64,000 nt of DNA from contig NZ_JAHKQL010000034.1 of the NCBI RefSeq assembly GCF_018861005.1, positions 62,001 to 126,000 on the forward strand, in the 5' to 3' direction. Numbering within the stretch: position 1 is the stretch's first letter; each line of letters opens with the position of its first letter. This stretch comes from Polaribacter vadi (GTDB lineage Bacteria > Bacteroidota > Bacteroidia > Flavobacteriales > Flavobacteriaceae). The notes under the pieces were generated by a model. The model worked only from the letters and a program-made list of their open reading frames with translations, searched no databases and was not told where the DNA came from. A program made the translations under genes and the position numbers. Below, piece after piece: positions 53,154 to 62,417 of this stretch.

Positions 53154-53779
53154 AAGCTGTTTGTTAACTTTGGTCTTTGGTAAGAAAGTTGTTTTTTAAA
53201 TTTCGGAATTGTATAAGTGTCTAACCCATTTATTGCAGCAATATTTCCTTTAGATAAGTTGATTAAACCATCTTCTTGTAGTAATTTATCTTGAACATAT
53301 AGTTCTTGAATTTGAGCTACAATCAACATAACATCATTAGAAGGAACATAAATTTCTTCTACAAATTTCATATTCATTTGCACTGGCGCATTCTTTACAA
53401 AAGGAGCTTTGAATTCTCCTTTAAATTCTGGTTCTAAATTTGTCATATCGAATTCAGAAATATTTGCTGGATATTTTGCAGAAGTATGATGTGCATCTTC
53501 AATAATTTCTTCCCAAATATGATTAATTGTAAAATAACCAACCTCTTTTAAGTTTTGATGCGTGTTTCTAGGTACAGTTGTAGGTCTTAAAATAAAACCC
53601 AAAGTGGGTGGATTTGAGCCTAAATGTGTAACAGAACTAAAAACGGCAACATTAGTATTACCATCTTTAGAAATAGAGCCAATTAAGTTGGCAGATTTAA
53701 AGCCAGAACAACTGTTTATAAGGTTTATCTTATAAATTTTTTCTAAAGCATTAATGTCATCAAAATTAAAAAATGCCAT
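53150..53779 (-). CDS. Flavin reductase-like (FMN-binding split barrel) protein
   Basis: A 209-residue flavin reductase domain protein: SKDGNTNVAVFSSVTHLGSNPPTLGFILRP gives the typical flavin-site strand-loop (visible as SVTHLGSNPPTLGF), then VPRNTHQNLKEVGYFTINH and MLIVAQIQELYV. It may supply reduced flavin to a partner oxidoreductase or photolyase; that is inference. It overlaps both neighbours (4 bp and 1 bp). Confidence 0.86.
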   Translation of the reverse strand: MAFFNFDDINALEKIYKINLINSCSGFKSANLIGSISKDGNTNVAVFSSVTHLGSNPPTLGFILRPTTVPRNTHQNLKEVGYFTINHIWEEIIEDAHHTSAKYPANISEFDMTNLEPEFKGEFKAPFVKNAPVQMNMKFVEEIYVPSNDVMLIVAQIQELYVQDKLLQEDGLINLSKGNIAAINGLDTYTIPKFKKQLSYQRPKLTNSL

Positions 53780-55083
53780 TATAAAATATTAAAATTATTA
53801 ATCACTACATCTTTTGCTTTTAAGTCGTGCATTAAATTATACAAGCCAAAAAATGTTCTGTTGATGTAAATAAAATGTTTAGAACCTCTGTTACCATTCA
53901 TGTTTTTAAGTTCAGTGCTTTTTGCGTATTTCTGACCTAAATCTGAAATTTTACCAAAGAAAACTTCATCAGAAAAGTCGAATTTTTCTTGTTGAAAAGG
54001 TTGGGTAAATAAGCTTAACATTTCGTGAAACATAGCTCTAAAAAAATCTAATTCTTCTTTAGAATCATCTTCACGTAAAATTTCTAATTCAAATAATTTT
54101 TCCTCAAAATATGCTGGATTAGAGATGTTTTCTTGTTTAGCCAATTCAAAATAAGGCACATAAAAACTATTTGGAATCGTTTTCATACAACCAAAATCAA
54201 TTACAATTAATTCGTTTTCTGGTGATATTAAAAAATTTCCAGGATGTGGATCTGCGTGAACTTTCTTTAATTTATGGATTTGAAACATATAAAAATCCCA
54301 TAAAGCCTGCCCTAATTTATTAGCAACTTCTTGATTGTTTGTGTAAAATTCAGATAAATGAACGCCATTCATCCAATCCATAGTTATAATTCTATCAGAA
54401 GATAAATCAGAATAATAATTTGGGAATTTTAAATTTGGTATGTGTGCACAAGCTTCAACAATGGCTTTACTTTGCTCAACTTCTAAAACATAATTTGTTT
54501 CTTCTACCAACTTATTTTCTACTTCTTTAAAATATTTATCAGAATCTTTACCTTTGATGTTAAACATTTTAATTGCAATTGGTTTTACTAAAGCCAAATC
54601 TGATGCAATACTTTCTGCAACTCCAGGATATTGAATTTTAACAGCTAATTTTTTACCATCTTTTTCAGCTTTGTGAACTTGGCCAATACTAGCTGCGTTA
54701 ACAGAAACTGAGTCGAATTTATCATAAATTTCGTTCGGATTTTTACCAAAATATTTTTTAAAAGTTTTGGTTACCAAAGCAGGAGATAAAGGAGGTACAG
54801 AAAACTGAGAAAGCGAAAATTTTTCTACATAAGCTTGTGGTAAAATGCTTTTTTCCATACTTAACATTTGTGCTACTTTTAAAGCACTTCCTTTAAGTTG
54901 TTTTAAACCATCGTAAATATCTTCTGCGTTATTTTCGTTTAATTTCGATTTTGCTTCGTCTTCGGTTTTGGTAATTTTATCACCATAATATTTTAGGTAA
55001 TTTACCCCAATTTTTGCTCCAGTAGTAACTAACTTAGAAGCCCTCTGAATTTTAGAAGTTGGTATAGAATCTATTGTTTTCAT
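53779..55083 (-). CDS. UbiB/AarF/ABC1-family atypical kinase
   Basis: A 434-residue ADCK-like protein. The family KxGQ motif appears in the variant LKGSALKVAQMLSM; the nucleotide fold shows LAVKIQYPGVAESI, VHADPHPGNFLISPENELIVIDFGCMK with the catalytic and metal Asp/Asn. UbiB proteins support quinone and isoprenoid lipid biology; the target here is not known. There is no membrane tail. It starts 7 bp after the TetR-like gene. Confidence 0.92.
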   Translation of the reverse strand: MKTIDSIPTSKIQRASKLVTTGAKIGVNYLKYYGDKITKTEDEAKSKLNENNAEDIYDGLKQLKGSALKVAQMLSMEKSILPQAYVEKFSLSQFSVPPLSPALVTKTFKKYFGKNPNEIYDKFDSVSVNAASIGQVHKAEKDGKKLAVKIQYPGVAESIASDLALVKPIAIKMFNIKGKDSDKYFKEVENKLVEETNYVLEVEQSKAIVEACAHIPNLKFPNYYSDLSSDRIITMDWMNGVHLSEFYTNNQEVANKLGQALWDFYMFQIHKLKKVHADPHPGNFLISPENELIVIDFGCMKTIPNSFYVPYFELAKQENISNPAYFEEKLFELEILREDDSKEELDFFRAMFHEMLSLFTQPFQQEKFDFSDEVFFGKISDLGQKYAKSTELKNMNGNRGSKHFIYINRTFFGLYNLMHDLKAKDVVINNFNIL

Positions 55084-55090
55084 AGGCTTT

Positions 55091-55747
55091 TTAATTAAAG
55101 TTAACTTTTTCTTTTAAGATGAATTTTCCAAAATCGATAATGCTTTTCAGCGGTTTTATATCCATTAAATCAAAACGAGCGTTGATGGATTTTTCGATAA
55201 AAATATCTGTTTTTTCAAAAGGAGCAGAAGTATCATCCAACCAAAATTTCATGGTCACTAATAAGTGAAACCAAGAAGATTCTTGTATGCTTTTATCTTG
55301 AATTTTTTCTAGCTTTTCTTGTTTTAAATCTAATTTTTCTATGCCCAAATTTTTGATGTAAGCGATAAAATCTTCACGTAATTTTTTTAATGATTTTAAC
55401 TTTTTAAAATCTTTTTGGCTGTCTTTTAGAGCATAAACCACATAACTTCTATTGGCAGTTAACATTTCGAAAAAAGTAAAGTAAAAACTTAATAATTTGT
55501 TTCTTGCATCAAAGTTTTCATAGTCTTCACTTTTTGCTAAAACGTTAATGGTATGATGAAAGAATTCTGAAAATATGGCTTCTTCAATCGCTTCAAAAGA
55601 AGCATAAAATTTGTAAAAATCACTTTCTTCAAAATTATTGTCTTTTGCAAAACTAAAAACAGATTTTGGTTGATGATTGTTTTCTAAAACAAATTCCATA
55701 TATAATGAAATAATGTTATCTTTTGATATTTTATCCTCTGTAGCCAT
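55091..55747 (-). CDS. TetR-like regulator, first gene of the photolyase operon
   Basis: A 218-residue protein. A degenerate TetR HTH (NIISLYMEFVLENNHQPKSVFSFAKDNNF in pattern, then FEESDFYKFYASFEAIEEAIF) is followed by an all-helical ligand domain. It matches the TetR-C-terminal family that is linked to UbiB genes in Flavobacteria. It is preceded by a TATCTTTG box and operator P2, so it could bind its own promoter; a MerR/LitR regulator elsewhere is the alternative. Confidence 0.78.
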   Translation of the reverse strand: MATEDKISKDNIISLYMEFVLENNHQPKSVFSFAKDNNFEESDFYKFYASFEAIEEAIFSEFFHHTINVLAKSEDYENFDARNKLLSFYFTFFEMLTANRSYVVYALKDSQKDFKKLKSLKKLREDFIAYIKNLGIEKLDLKQEKLEKIQDKSIQESSWFHLLVTMKFWLDDTSAPFEKTDIFIEKSINARFDLMDIKPLKSIIDFGKFILKEKVNFN

Positions 55748-55763
55748 AATTATTTATTTTGTA

Positions 55764-55771
55764 CAAAGATA
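55764..55771 (-). promoter_or_regulatory. TAnnTTTG box P2 of the photolyase island
   Basis: TATCTTTG on the minus strand, 16 bp before the TetR-like ATG and 5 bp from operator P2. Confidence 0.6.
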
Positions 55772-55776
55772 CAAAA

Positions 55777-55806
55777 TGTTTAATTAATTTTTAAATAAGT
55801 TAAACA
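55777..55806. promoter_or_regulatory. Operator P2: TGTTTAAT-N14-GTTAAACA
   Basis: Same arms (one mismatch) and the same 14-bp spacer as operator P1 at 47274-47303, at nearly the same distance from the -7 box. Confidence 0.6.
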
Positions 55807-55895
55807 AAAATTTAAAATGTAATATAACAGATAATTACAATCAGAAATTAGTAAGAATATGAGTTTCAAAAGGGAGTTTGAAAGTAGTTTGATTT

Positions 55896-57995
55896 TTATT
55901 TTTTTATAAATTTTATGGCTTCGCTTACTTTTTGTTGAGGTAGTTTACAAGTCCCAAAATTACAGACATAAACGTAGGTTTCATCTTTAACAAATTTATC
56001 TTTTAGTAAAGGAATTGTATTATTGTTTTTGATATCTCCAGCCAAAATTACATTTGGATTGTAGAGGCTTAAAAGAGCATCATTTTTTAGTTTTGCTTCT
56101 TTACCTACAGTTGCAACCTCATAAAAAGGTTTGGTGTAGTTTACCATTAAATGTAGCCAATTGCTATAACCAGCAGCACTTTCTAAAACATCAGTATGTA
56201 TGTTATTTAGCATTTGATGTGCAATTTTATTATAGTTTTCATCAGCAAAATATAGACCTAATTTAAATAGATTATTGGCTAAAATTGAATTTGGTGACGC
56301 AATAACATTATCAATCACTTTTATTTTTCTAGAGATTAAATTGTAGTCTTTGTTAGAAATAAAATAAAACATAGTGTTCTCTTTATTAAAAAAGTGTGTT
56401 AAGCAATAATCCATGAGTTTTTTAGATTGCCTTAGCCATTTTTCATCTAAGGTAACTTCGTAAAGGTTTAGAAAAGCATCAATTAATGTGGCATAATCTT
56501 CAGAAAATGCGCGAATAGAAATCTTTCCGTTTTTATAATTTCTATAAAGCGTTCCGTCTTTTTTTAATTGATTTTTTATAATAAAATTGGCGTTTTTTAA
56601 TGCTGATTTTAAATAATCTTCATTTTTTAAAGCTTTGTAAGCATCTGTATATCCTTTTATCATTAATGCATTCCAAGATGTTAAAACCTTATCATCTAAA
56701 TTTGGTTTGTTTTTTAATTCTCTTGCATTTTTTAAAGTTTTTTTCCAATCTTTAACTAGTTTGTTAAGTGCATCCGAAGTTATTTTATGCTTTTTAGAAA
56801 AATCTTTATTCGAAATTTTTCTGATTAAAACATATCTTTCTTTTTCCCACAAACCAAAGTCGTTAATGTTGTAATATTCTTTAAATAAAGGATACTTATT
56901 TTTAATCAAACCTTGTAATTCTTGAGCGGTCCAATAATAATAAGCACCTTCTTCTAAATCATTTTTGTTGTTTTTACTATCAGCATCTAAAGAAGAAAAA
57001 AATGTTCCGTTTTTATCTGTAAGTTCTAGTTTTACAAAGTTTAAGGTTTCTATAATTACATCTTTATACTGTGGATTTTTATTTTGTTGATACGCTTTGG
57101 CATAAAGACTTACCAATTGAGCATTATCGTAAAGCATTTTTTCGAAATGTGGAATATGCCATTTTTTATCTGTAGCATATCTAGAAAATCCACCATTAAT
57201 TTGATCGTAAATACCACCATGTGCTAATTTTGTAAGTGTGTTGTCTATATGTTTTTGTACCTTTTTATCTTTAAATTGATGCGCGTATCTCAATAAAAAA
57301 TCCAAAGAGTTTGGCATTGGAAATTTAGGACTATCTATAGAACCACCATAAATGGTATCAAAATTTTGTTGCCACTTCAATACAGCTTTAGAAATATTAG
57401 ATTCTTTAAAATTGATGTTCTCTTTTTTAAGTGTAATTAATTCAGAATTTTTAATTCCATCTGTAAGCTTGTTTGCAAAATTGATAGCTTTTTCGGGATT
57501 TTCTTTATAAAGTTTAGTAATGTTTTGCAAAACACTTTTCCATTGTTCTTTGGTAAAATAGGTACCACCAAAAATGGGTCTTCCATCAGGTAAAGCTATG
57601 CAATTAAGAGGCCAACCTCCACTGCCTGTCATTAACTGTACAGCATTCATATAAATATTATCAATATCTGGCCTTTCTTCTCTATCTACTTTAATATTGA
57701 TAAAATTAGTATTCATTATTTTGGCAATAGAATCGTTTGTAAAACTTTCTTTTTCCATAACATGACACCAATGGCAAGCAGAATACCCAATAGAAATAAT
57801 AATTAATTTATTTTCTTTTTTAGCAAGTTCTAAGGTTTTTGAATTCCAAGGTTTCCAATGCACAGGATTATTGGCATGTTGTAATAAATACGGACTGGTT
57901 TCGAATTTTAGTTCATTTCCATTGTTAGATTTTTTAGAACAGCTCCATAAAAAAAGTATACAAATTAATAATAAGAAGTTTGTTTTAGAATTCAA
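55896..57995 (-). CDS. SSP411/YyaL-type thioredoxin-domain lipoprotein
   Basis: A 699-residue lipoprotein (lipobox [11 protein letters not shown]19). The thioredoxin-like DUF255 domain follows at once ([35 protein letters not shown] with C74-x2-C77, [37 protein letters not shown]). A long six-hairpin-type helical region comes next ([59 protein letters not shown]). Human SSP411 is a spermatogenesis protein; the bacterial role is unknown. Monocistronic, divergent from the GH3 gene. Confidence 0.92.
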   Translation of the reverse strand: MNSKTNFLLLICILFLWSCSKKSNNGNELKFETSPYLLQHANNPVHWKPWNSKTLELAKKENKLIIISIGYSACHWCHVMEKESFTNDSIAKIMNTNFINIKVDREERPDIDNIYMNAVQLMTGSGGWPLNCIALPDGRPIFGGTYFTKEQWKSVLQNITKLYKENPEKAINFANKLTDGIKNSELITLKKENINFKESNISKAVLKWQQNFDTIYGGSIDSPKFPMPNSLDFLLRYAHQFKDKKVQKHIDNTLTKLAHGGIYDQINGGFSRYATDKKWHIPHFEKMLYDNAQLVSLYAKAYQQNKNPQYKDVIIETLNFVKLELTDKNGTFFSSLDADSKNNKNDLEEGAYYYWTAQELQGLIKNKYPLFKEYYNINDFGLWEKERYVLIRKISNKDFSKKHKITSDALNKLVKDWKKTLKNARELKNKPNLDDKVLTSWNALMIKGYTDAYKALKNEDYLKSALKNANFIIKNQLKKDGTLYRNYKNGKISIRAFSEDYATLIDAFLNLYEVTLDEKWLRQSKKLMDYCLTHFFNKENTMFYFISNKDYNLISRKIKVIDNVIASPNSILANNLFKLGLYFADENYNKIAHQMLNNIHTDVLESAAGYSNWLHLMVNYTKPFYEVATVGKEAKLKNDALLSLYNPNVILAGDIKNNNTIPLLKDKFVKDETYVYVCNFGTCKLPQQKVSEAIKFIKK

Positions 57996-58249
57996 TTTTA
58001 GCTGTTTTTAATAATGATTACAATAAAAATGTGATGTGTACTAATGTATTATAAAACTGTAAATTAGAAAATTCTTTTACTATAAAATCTAAAGCAAGGA
58101 GTATAACAGATGTGCTATTCTGTAGTAAAACCAATGTTTTTACAAAAAAAATGCAACAAATGTTTTAATCTTAGTAGAATAAGTTTTACTCGTATTTGCC
58201 CTTAAAGAGTAGTTTTATAAAAAAAACAATACCATATTAAATTAGAAAC
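57996..58249. other. Divergent promoter region, no recognised element
   Basis: 254 bp between the SSP411 gene (minus) and GH3 (plus). AT-rich; no perfect TAnnTTTG box at a useful distance and no strong hairpin was found. Confidence 0.4.
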
Positions 58250-60472
58250 ATGAGAGTACCGTTTAAAAAGAATATCATCGTTTTTATTTTATGTCTTAAT
58301 ATAACTTGTATACTGGCACAAAATAAAATTCCTAAAATTCAAGTAGAAAAAGGTGAAGCAACAACAGCATTTATAGAGGCAAAAATAGATAGTATAATTG
58401 CTATTTTAACCTTAGAAGAAAAAGTTGCAATGACGCATGCGCAATCTAAGTTTAGTACAAAAGGAGTTGCAAGATTAGGAATACCAGAAGTTTGGATGTC
58501 TGATGGACCACATGGAGTTAGAGAAGAAATTAGTTGGGATGCTTGGGAAAATGCAGGTTGGTCTAATGATTCAATTACAGCTTTTCCTGCTTTAACCTGT
58601 TTAGCTGCTACTTTTAATCCTGAATTGGCCAATAAATACGGTTATAACCTAGGAGAGGAAGCAAGGTATAGAGAAAAAGATGTGCTATTAGGGCCAGGTG
58701 TTAATATTTATAGAACGCCTTTTAATGGTAGAAATTTTGAGTATTTAGGCGAAGATCCTTTTTTGGCATCAACAATGGTTGTTCCTTATATAAAAGGAGT
58801 TCAAGAAAACGGAATTGCAGCTTGCGTAAAACATTTTGCTTTAAACAATCAAGAACATTGGCGAGATAAAATTAATGTAGAAGTTAGTGACAGAGCTTTA
58901 CACGAAATTTATTTACCTGCTTTTAAAGCAGCTGTGCAAAAAGGAAATGTTTGGGCTTTAATGGGCGCTTACAATAAATTTAGAGGGCAGTATACAACTC
59001 ACAACAAAATTTTACATAAAATTCTAAAAACTGATTGGGGTTTTGATGGTGTTGTAATCAGTGATTGGAGTTCAGTGCACTCTACTAAAGAAGCTGCTTT
59101 GTATGGTGTAGATATGGAAATGGGAACAGGTACAGATGGTTTAGGTACTACAACTTCTAATCATTACGAACATTACTATTTAGCAACTCCGTTTTTAAAA
59201 GCGATTAAAAATGGAGAATTAAGTGAAGATTTGGTAAATGATAAAGTACGTAGGATTTTACGTTTAATTTATAGAACTAATTTAAATCCAGATAGAGGTT
59301 TAGGAAAACTAAATACAAAACAACATCATAAAGTAGCAAGAGAAGTTGCAGCAGAAGGCATTGTTTTATTAAAAAATCAAGATAATTTTTTTCCTATTCA
59401 AGATAAAGAAGGAATAACTATTGCAGTTATTGGAGAAAATGCCACAAGAAATATGACGCAAGGTGGAGGTTCTTCTCAATTAAAACCACTTTTCGAAATT
59501 TCTCCTTTACAAGGATTAAAAGAAAGGTATAAACATGCAAAAATTATTCATACTATGGGTTATGAATCTGGTCCATCTGTATACGATGCAACCATTCCTG
59601 CAGCTTTAAATCAAGATTCTTTGTACGTAAAAGCAATAGAAGTGGCTAAAAAAGCAGACATTGTATTGTTTGCTGGCGGATTAAACAAAAGTTATCATCA
59701 AGATAGTGAAGGTGATGATAGAGAAAATTTTGCATTGCCTTATGGCCAAGAAAAATTAATAAACGGCATTTATGAAGTCAATAAAAACTTAGGTTTTTTA
59801 TTATTAACAGGTAATGCTGTAGCAATGAATTGGTTGCCAAAAACAAAAGGAGTTATACAGACTTGGTATTTGGGTGGTATGGCTGGTTATGCAATTGCAG
59901 ATGTTGTTAGTGGTGATGTAAATCCTTCAGGTAAATTACCATTTTCTTTTCCAAAAGAATTAAACGATAATGCAGCGCATTCTTTTGGAGAAATTTCATA
60001 TCCAGGAAATGGAGTAGATCAAGAATATAAAGAAGATATTTTTGTGGGTTATAGATGGTTTGATACAAAAAAAATAGAACCACAATATGCTTTTGGTTAT
60101 GGTTTGTCTTATTCAAATTTTACTATTTCTGATGTAAAAATCAACCAAGAAAAATTCAATAAGAACGATAAAATTAAAGTAACCTTTAACGTAACAAATA
60201 CAGGTGATAGAGAAGGAGCAGAGGTTGTGCAAGTTTATGTAGGTAAGCCTAAATCTAAAGTTAAAAGAGCATTAAAAGAATTAAAAGGATTTGCCAAGAT
60301 TTCTTTGGATAAAGGAATTAAAAAAACAGCTTCTGTTACTATTAACGCTTCAGGTTTAGCGTATTATAATACAGAAATATCAGATTGGTCATTAGAAAAA
60401 GGAACTTATTATTTATATGTAGGTAACGCTTCTAATAACATCATAAAGAAAATTAAATTTATTATTTATTGA
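58250..60472 (+). CDS. Glycoside hydrolase family 3 (beta-glucosidase-like), secreted
   Basis: A 740-residue GH3 with signal peptide (to ...CILAQ). N-terminal barrel: MSDGPHGVREE, GRNFEYLGEDPFLAS, ACVKHFALNNQE (K194, H195) and VVISDWSSVHS with nucleophile D272. The second domain carries the acid/base region (GLNKSYHQDSEGDDR), then a fibronectin-III-like C-terminus (VTFNVTNTGDREGAEVVQVYV). It probably releases glucose from beta-glucan oligosaccharides. It is followed by a terminator and the esterase. Confidence 0.95.
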   Translation: MRVPFKKNIIVFILCLNITCILAQNKIPKIQVEKGEATTAFIEAKIDSIIAILTLEEKVAMTHAQSKFSTKGVARLGIPEVWMSDGPHGVREEISWDAWENAGWSNDSITAFPALTCLAATFNPELANKYGYNLGEEARYREKDVLLGPGVNIYRTPFNGRNFEYLGEDPFLASTMVVPYIKGVQENGIAACVKHFALNNQEHWRDKINVEVSDRALHEIYLPAFKAAVQKGNVWALMGAYNKFRGQYTTHNKILHKILKTDWGFDGVVISDWSSVHSTKEAALYGVDMEMGTGTDGLGTTTSNHYEHYYLATPFLKAIKNGELSEDLVNDKVRRILRLIYRTNLNPDRGLGKLNTKQHHKVAREVAAEGIVLLKNQDNFFPIQDKEGITIAVIGENATRNMTQGGGSSQLKPLFEISPLQGLKERYKHAKIIHTMGYESGPSVYDATIPAALNQDSLYVKAIEVAKKADIVLFAGGLNKSYHQDSEGDDRENFALPYGQEKLINGIYEVNKNLGFLLLTGNAVAMNWLPKTKGVIQTWYLGGMAGYAIADVVSGDVNPSGKLPFSFPKELNDNAAHSFGEISYPGNGVDQEYKEDIFVGYRWFDTKKIEPQYAFGYGLSYSNFTISDVKINQEKFNKNDKIKVTFNVTNTGDREGAEVVQVYVGKPKSKVKRALKELKGFAKISLDKGIKKTASVTINASGLAYYNTEISDWSLEKGTYYLYVGNASNNIIKKIKFIIY

Positions 60473-60497
60473 TTTTTATTGTTTATTAATGTTGAAG

Positions 60498-60527
60498 AAC
60501 AGTGTGAATTTATTTACACTGTTTTTT
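60498..60527 (+). terminator. Intrinsic terminator after GH3
   Basis: An 8-bp perfect stem (AACAGTGT / ACACTGTT) and 10-nt loop, followed by a T-tract, 26 bp after the GH3 stop. Confidence 0.75.
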
Positions 60528-60541
60528 AAATTTTTTATCCT

Positions 60542-61414
60542 ATGAAAAATAAAATATGCTCAAGTCTCTTCATTATCGGATGTTTTTTTGCTTGCAATTC
60601 AAAACAAAATTTAAAAGAAGAAATATTTAATGCTCAATGAATAGCGAATAATGTAGATCGTTTATTGGTGAAAAAAACGTATTTTTCTTCCAACGAATTT
60701 AAACTGCCATATCGTTTGTTTACTCCTACATTAAATAAGAATAAAAAGCTTCCTTTGGTGATTTTTTTACACGGAAGAGGAGAAAGAGGAACAAAAAACG
60801 GAAGTGAAATTTATAGAAATGCTGGTTTTATTATGAACAAAAATTCATTAATAACACCAAAATCTCAAGAAAAATATCCTTGTTATGTTTTGGTTCCTCA
60901 ATGTTCTGACAAAACAGAAAATGAAGAATGGGCAAAATGGATTGGCAATTCTCCAGAAACACCTTTTAAAGGTTTAGGTAAAGATGGTGCTTATCAAATA
61001 AATCCAATACCTTCTGATTCTGGTAAAGCAACTCTAGAATTAATAGAGCAATTAATTAAAAAAAAATCAATTGATAGTTCTAGAATATACATAACAGGTT
61101 TATCTATGGGCGGTTTTGGTACTTGGGATTTTATAGCAAGAAAACCTAATTTATTTGCAGCAGCAATACCAATGGCTGGGTATTCAGATCCTAATCAAAT
61201 ACAGAAAATAAAAGAAATCCCAATTTGGATTTTTCACGGAAATAAAGACAAATGGAATCCTGTAGAAGGTTCTAGAAATATGTACAAACTTTTATCAGAA
61301 ATTAATGCTGATGTAAAATATACAGAATACAATTTAGGGCATGGAGCTACTTTTAAAAAAGCATTTCAAGAGCCAGAATTCATACCTTGGCTGTTTTCTA
61401 AATCAAAAAAATAA
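60542..61414 (+). pseudogene. Carboxylesterase/feruloyl-esterase-like lipoprotein interrupted by in-frame TGA
   Basis: ATG 60542 opens a lipoprotein signal (MKNKICSSLFIIGCFFACNS, then KQNLKEEIFNAQ) and ends at TGA 60638-60640. The same frame continues without another stop to 61414 and encodes an intact alpha/beta hydrolase: FLHGRGERGTKNG, CYVLVPQCSD, TGLSMGGFGTWDF (Ser nucleophile), FHGNKDKWNPVEGS and the final histidine in LGHGATFK. A TTG at 60665 could restart a leaderless, cytoplasmic 249-residue form. The parts in one frame argue for a recent nonsense mutation (for instance TGG to TGA), a sequencing error or readthrough. Related enzymes deacylate plant or algal polysaccharides. Confidence 0.75.
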
Positions 61415-61422
61415 AATAATTT

Positions 61423-62409
61423 ATGCTTAAAAAAATATCAATTGTTACTTTTTTAATTCTGATCATTGCTTGTAATTCATCAAAAAAAGAAAGCGAAAAA
61501 GAAGTGAAGTCTAGCAACATAAAAACGGCAACTTTAGCTTATAAAACAAAAGCAGTTTTAGGGGAAGGAGCTATTTGGAATTATAAAACACAAGAATTGT
61601 ATTGGGTAGATATTGAAGGCAAACAGTTAAATGTTTTCAATCCAAAATCAAAAGAAAACAAAGTTTTAAAAACCAAATCTAGAATTGGTACAGTTGTTCC
61701 TTTTACTAAAGAAGAAGTTTTAATTGCATTAGAAGATGGTGTGCATAAAATGAATTTAAATTCAGGAGAAAGTGCTTTGTTTACAAATATGAAAAACGAA
61801 TTGCCAGGCAGTAGATTAAATGATGGTAAATGCGATCCTGCAGGAAGATTTTGGGTAGGTTCTATGCATTTTAATCAACTTAAAAATAAAGCGAATTTGT
61901 ATACAATTACCTCAGAAAACACATTGGTAAAAAAGGTAGATAGTGTAACAATTTCTAACGGAATTGTTTGGACATCAGATAAAAAAATAATGTATTATAT
62001 AGATACACCAACATCATCTATTAAAGCTTTTGATTACGATAATAAAACAGGAGAAATTACAAACGGAAAAGTAGTTGTGAAGATTCCAGAATCTTTAGGT
62101 TTTCCTGATGGAATGACTATAGACGAAGAAAATATGCTTTGGGTAGGTATGTGGAATGGTAATGCAGTTATTCGTTTTAACCCTATAAATGGTAAAGTTA
62201 TTTCTAAAATTGAAGTTCCTGCTCATAATATAACTTCTTGTGCTTTTGGTGGCGAAAATTTAGATATTTTATACATTACTTCTGCAAGTGTAGATATGAC
62301 ACCAGAAGAGGTTAAAAAATATCCCTTAGCTGGTTCTGTTTTTAAAATAAAACCTGGAGTTAAAGGCGTAAATAGTAATTTTTATATAGAAAATAAATCA
62401 ACGAAATAA
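61423..62409 (+). CDS. SMP-30/gluconolactonase-like lipoprotein
   Basis: A 328-residue lipoprotein (lipobox LILIIACNSS). Six-bladed SMP-30 propeller: VLGEGAIWNYKTQELYWVDIEG with the metal-binding Glu, RLNDGKCDPAGRFWVGSM, SNGIVWTSDKKIMYYIDTP and LGFPDGMTIDEENMLWVGMWNGNAVIR, which supply the Asn and Asp ligands. It likely hydrolyses a sugar lactone at the cell surface or periplasm. It lies 8 bp after the esterase and 8 bp before the second GH3, in one operon. Confidence 0.9.
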   Translation: MLKKISIVTFLILIIACNSSKKESEKEVKSSNIKTATLAYKTKAVLGEGAIWNYKTQELYWVDIEGKQLNVFNPKSKENKVLKTKSRIGTVVPFTKEEVLIALEDGVHKMNLNSGESALFTNMKNELPGSRLNDGKCDPAGRFWVGSMHFNQLKNKANLYTITSENTLVKKVDSVTISNGIVWTSDKKIMYYIDTPTSSIKAFDYDNKTGEITNGKVVVKIPESLGFPDGMTIDEENMLWVGMWNGNAVIRFNPINGKVISKIEVPAHNITSCAFGGENLDILYITSASVDMTPEEVKKYPLAGSVFKIKPGVKGVNSNFYIENKSTK

Positions 62410-62417
62410 ATTATATT

